NCBI GenBank assembly: GCA_051745065.1
Contig: JBNJDQ010000048.1
Location: 1-15,236 of the forward strand
Origin: Chitinivibrio sp051745065
Lineage (GTDB): Bacteria; Fibrobacterota; Chitinivibrionia; Chitinivibrionales; Chitinivibrionaceae
DNA: 15,236 bases
Reading direction: 5' to 3'
The position numbers were made by a program, and so were the translations under genes. The notes beneath the pieces were generated by a model. The model ran no database searches, had not been told where the DNA came from, and saw only the letters and a list, made by a program, of their open reading frames with translations. Shown here in pieces: positions 14,888-15,236 of the stretch; positions within the stretch are counted from its first letter, which is position 1, and every line of letters begins with the position of its first letter.

Positions 14888-15236
14888 ATGGGGCAGGAAA
14901 CTGTTGTCAGAAGTGCCGCAGAAGCACTTGAGAAGAATATTACCCGCAAGCGGGTTATTGCTGGACTTGACGGATTTGTGGACGAAATAATCCACGTTGT
15001 CAAAGAACGGACAGATGATGATTCCTACACGCGGGTTAAGACAATTACGGAGTTTTCCGAGCGAACCGCTGCGGCTTCCGGATACAGTGCCAATATTGAG
15101 TTTGTGCCGCAGCAGGTGAAGCTGGGCGGGAACGGGCCGATTCTGGCCAATGCTCTGGTACAGCAGAACTATGATATTACCTACATCGGTGCTTTGGGCA
15201 AGGATGTAATCAATCCGGTGTACGCCGATTTTGTTG
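14888..15236 (+). CDS. PfkB-family sugar/nucleoside kinase (5' part only)
   Basis: Only the first 116 residues are in the window; the frame runs open to the edge. GAGGTG lies 6 bases before ATG 14888. The visible part begins with a leader helix (SAAEALEKNI) and then the first strand of a ribokinase-like fold (VIAGLDGFVDEIIHVV). It continues with FSERTAAASGYSANIEF and the glycine pair region KLGGNGPILANALVQQ, which is the PfkB signature 1 area. Next come YDITYIGALGKD and VINPVYADF. Family knowledge: PfkB kinases phosphorylate sugars or nucleosides with ATP. The catalytic Asp and anion hole lie in the missing C-terminal half, so the substrate cannot be told. It has its own candidate promoter and is probably not part of the rfb unit. 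Confidence 0.88.
   Translation, partial: MGQETVVRSAAEALEKNITRKRVIAGLDGFVDEIIHVVKERTDDDSYTRVKTITEFSERTAAASGYSANIEFVPQQVKLGGNGPILANALVQQNYDITYIGALGKDVINPVYADFV

Overview
The window (about 15.2 kb, moderate GC) comes from a motile, chitin- or glycan-degrading Gram-negative-type bacterium. Three things suggest this: a secreted GH18 chitinase-like protein, a polar-flagellum block (flhA-flhF-flhG-fliA), and C-terminal domains resembling type IX secretion (Por) sorting signals on the secreted proteins. This combination would fit the Fibrobacterota/Chitinivibrionia side of the Fibrobacteres-Chlorobi-Bacteroidetes superphylum. The placement is inference, since no rRNA or ribosomal protein gene is present.

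Layout. (1) 1-2046, minus strand: a multidomain GH18 protein, cut by the window edge. (2) 2171-2246, minus strand: tRNA-Asn(GTT) with encoded CCA. (3) 2247-2405: divergent control region holding a tRNA promoter, a good sigma70-type promoter for flhA and a perfect 10-bp inverted repeat around that promoter. (4) 2406-6983, plus strand: flhA, flhF, flhG and a small two-helix membrane protein, tightly spaced. (5) 7056-9017: fliA (sigma-28), a small highly charged protein and an HDOD signalling protein, probably starting from their own promoter at about 6987-7015. (6) 9104-9919: a membrane-anchored FKBP-type prolyl isomerase ending in a strong intrinsic terminator. (7) 10151-12051: a three-gene unit of a small integral membrane protein, a secreted protein of unknown family and a secreted NlpC/P60-like hydrolase with a sorting-like C-terminus. 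(8) 12140-14816: a DUF2953-like membrane protein, rfbA and rfbD, joined by ATGA overlaps. (9) 14888 to the end: start of a PfkB-family sugar kinase with its own promoter.

How the genes fit together. FlhA is the export gate of the flagellar secretion system. FlhF and FlhG set the position and number of flagella. FliA switches on late flagellar genes, and the HDOD protein probably links signalling to motility. The second half concerns the cell envelope: periplasmic folding (FKBP), a secreted peptidase or amidase, and dTDP-sugar synthesis (RfbA, RfbD) for a surface polysaccharide.

No mobile element, CRISPR array, rRNA or phage gene was seen. There is no gene-free stretch longer than 300 bases. 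The clearest candidates for something new are the inverted repeat bracketing the flhA promoter, the uncharacterised small proteins embedded in the flagellar block, and the 10151-12051 secreted cassette.
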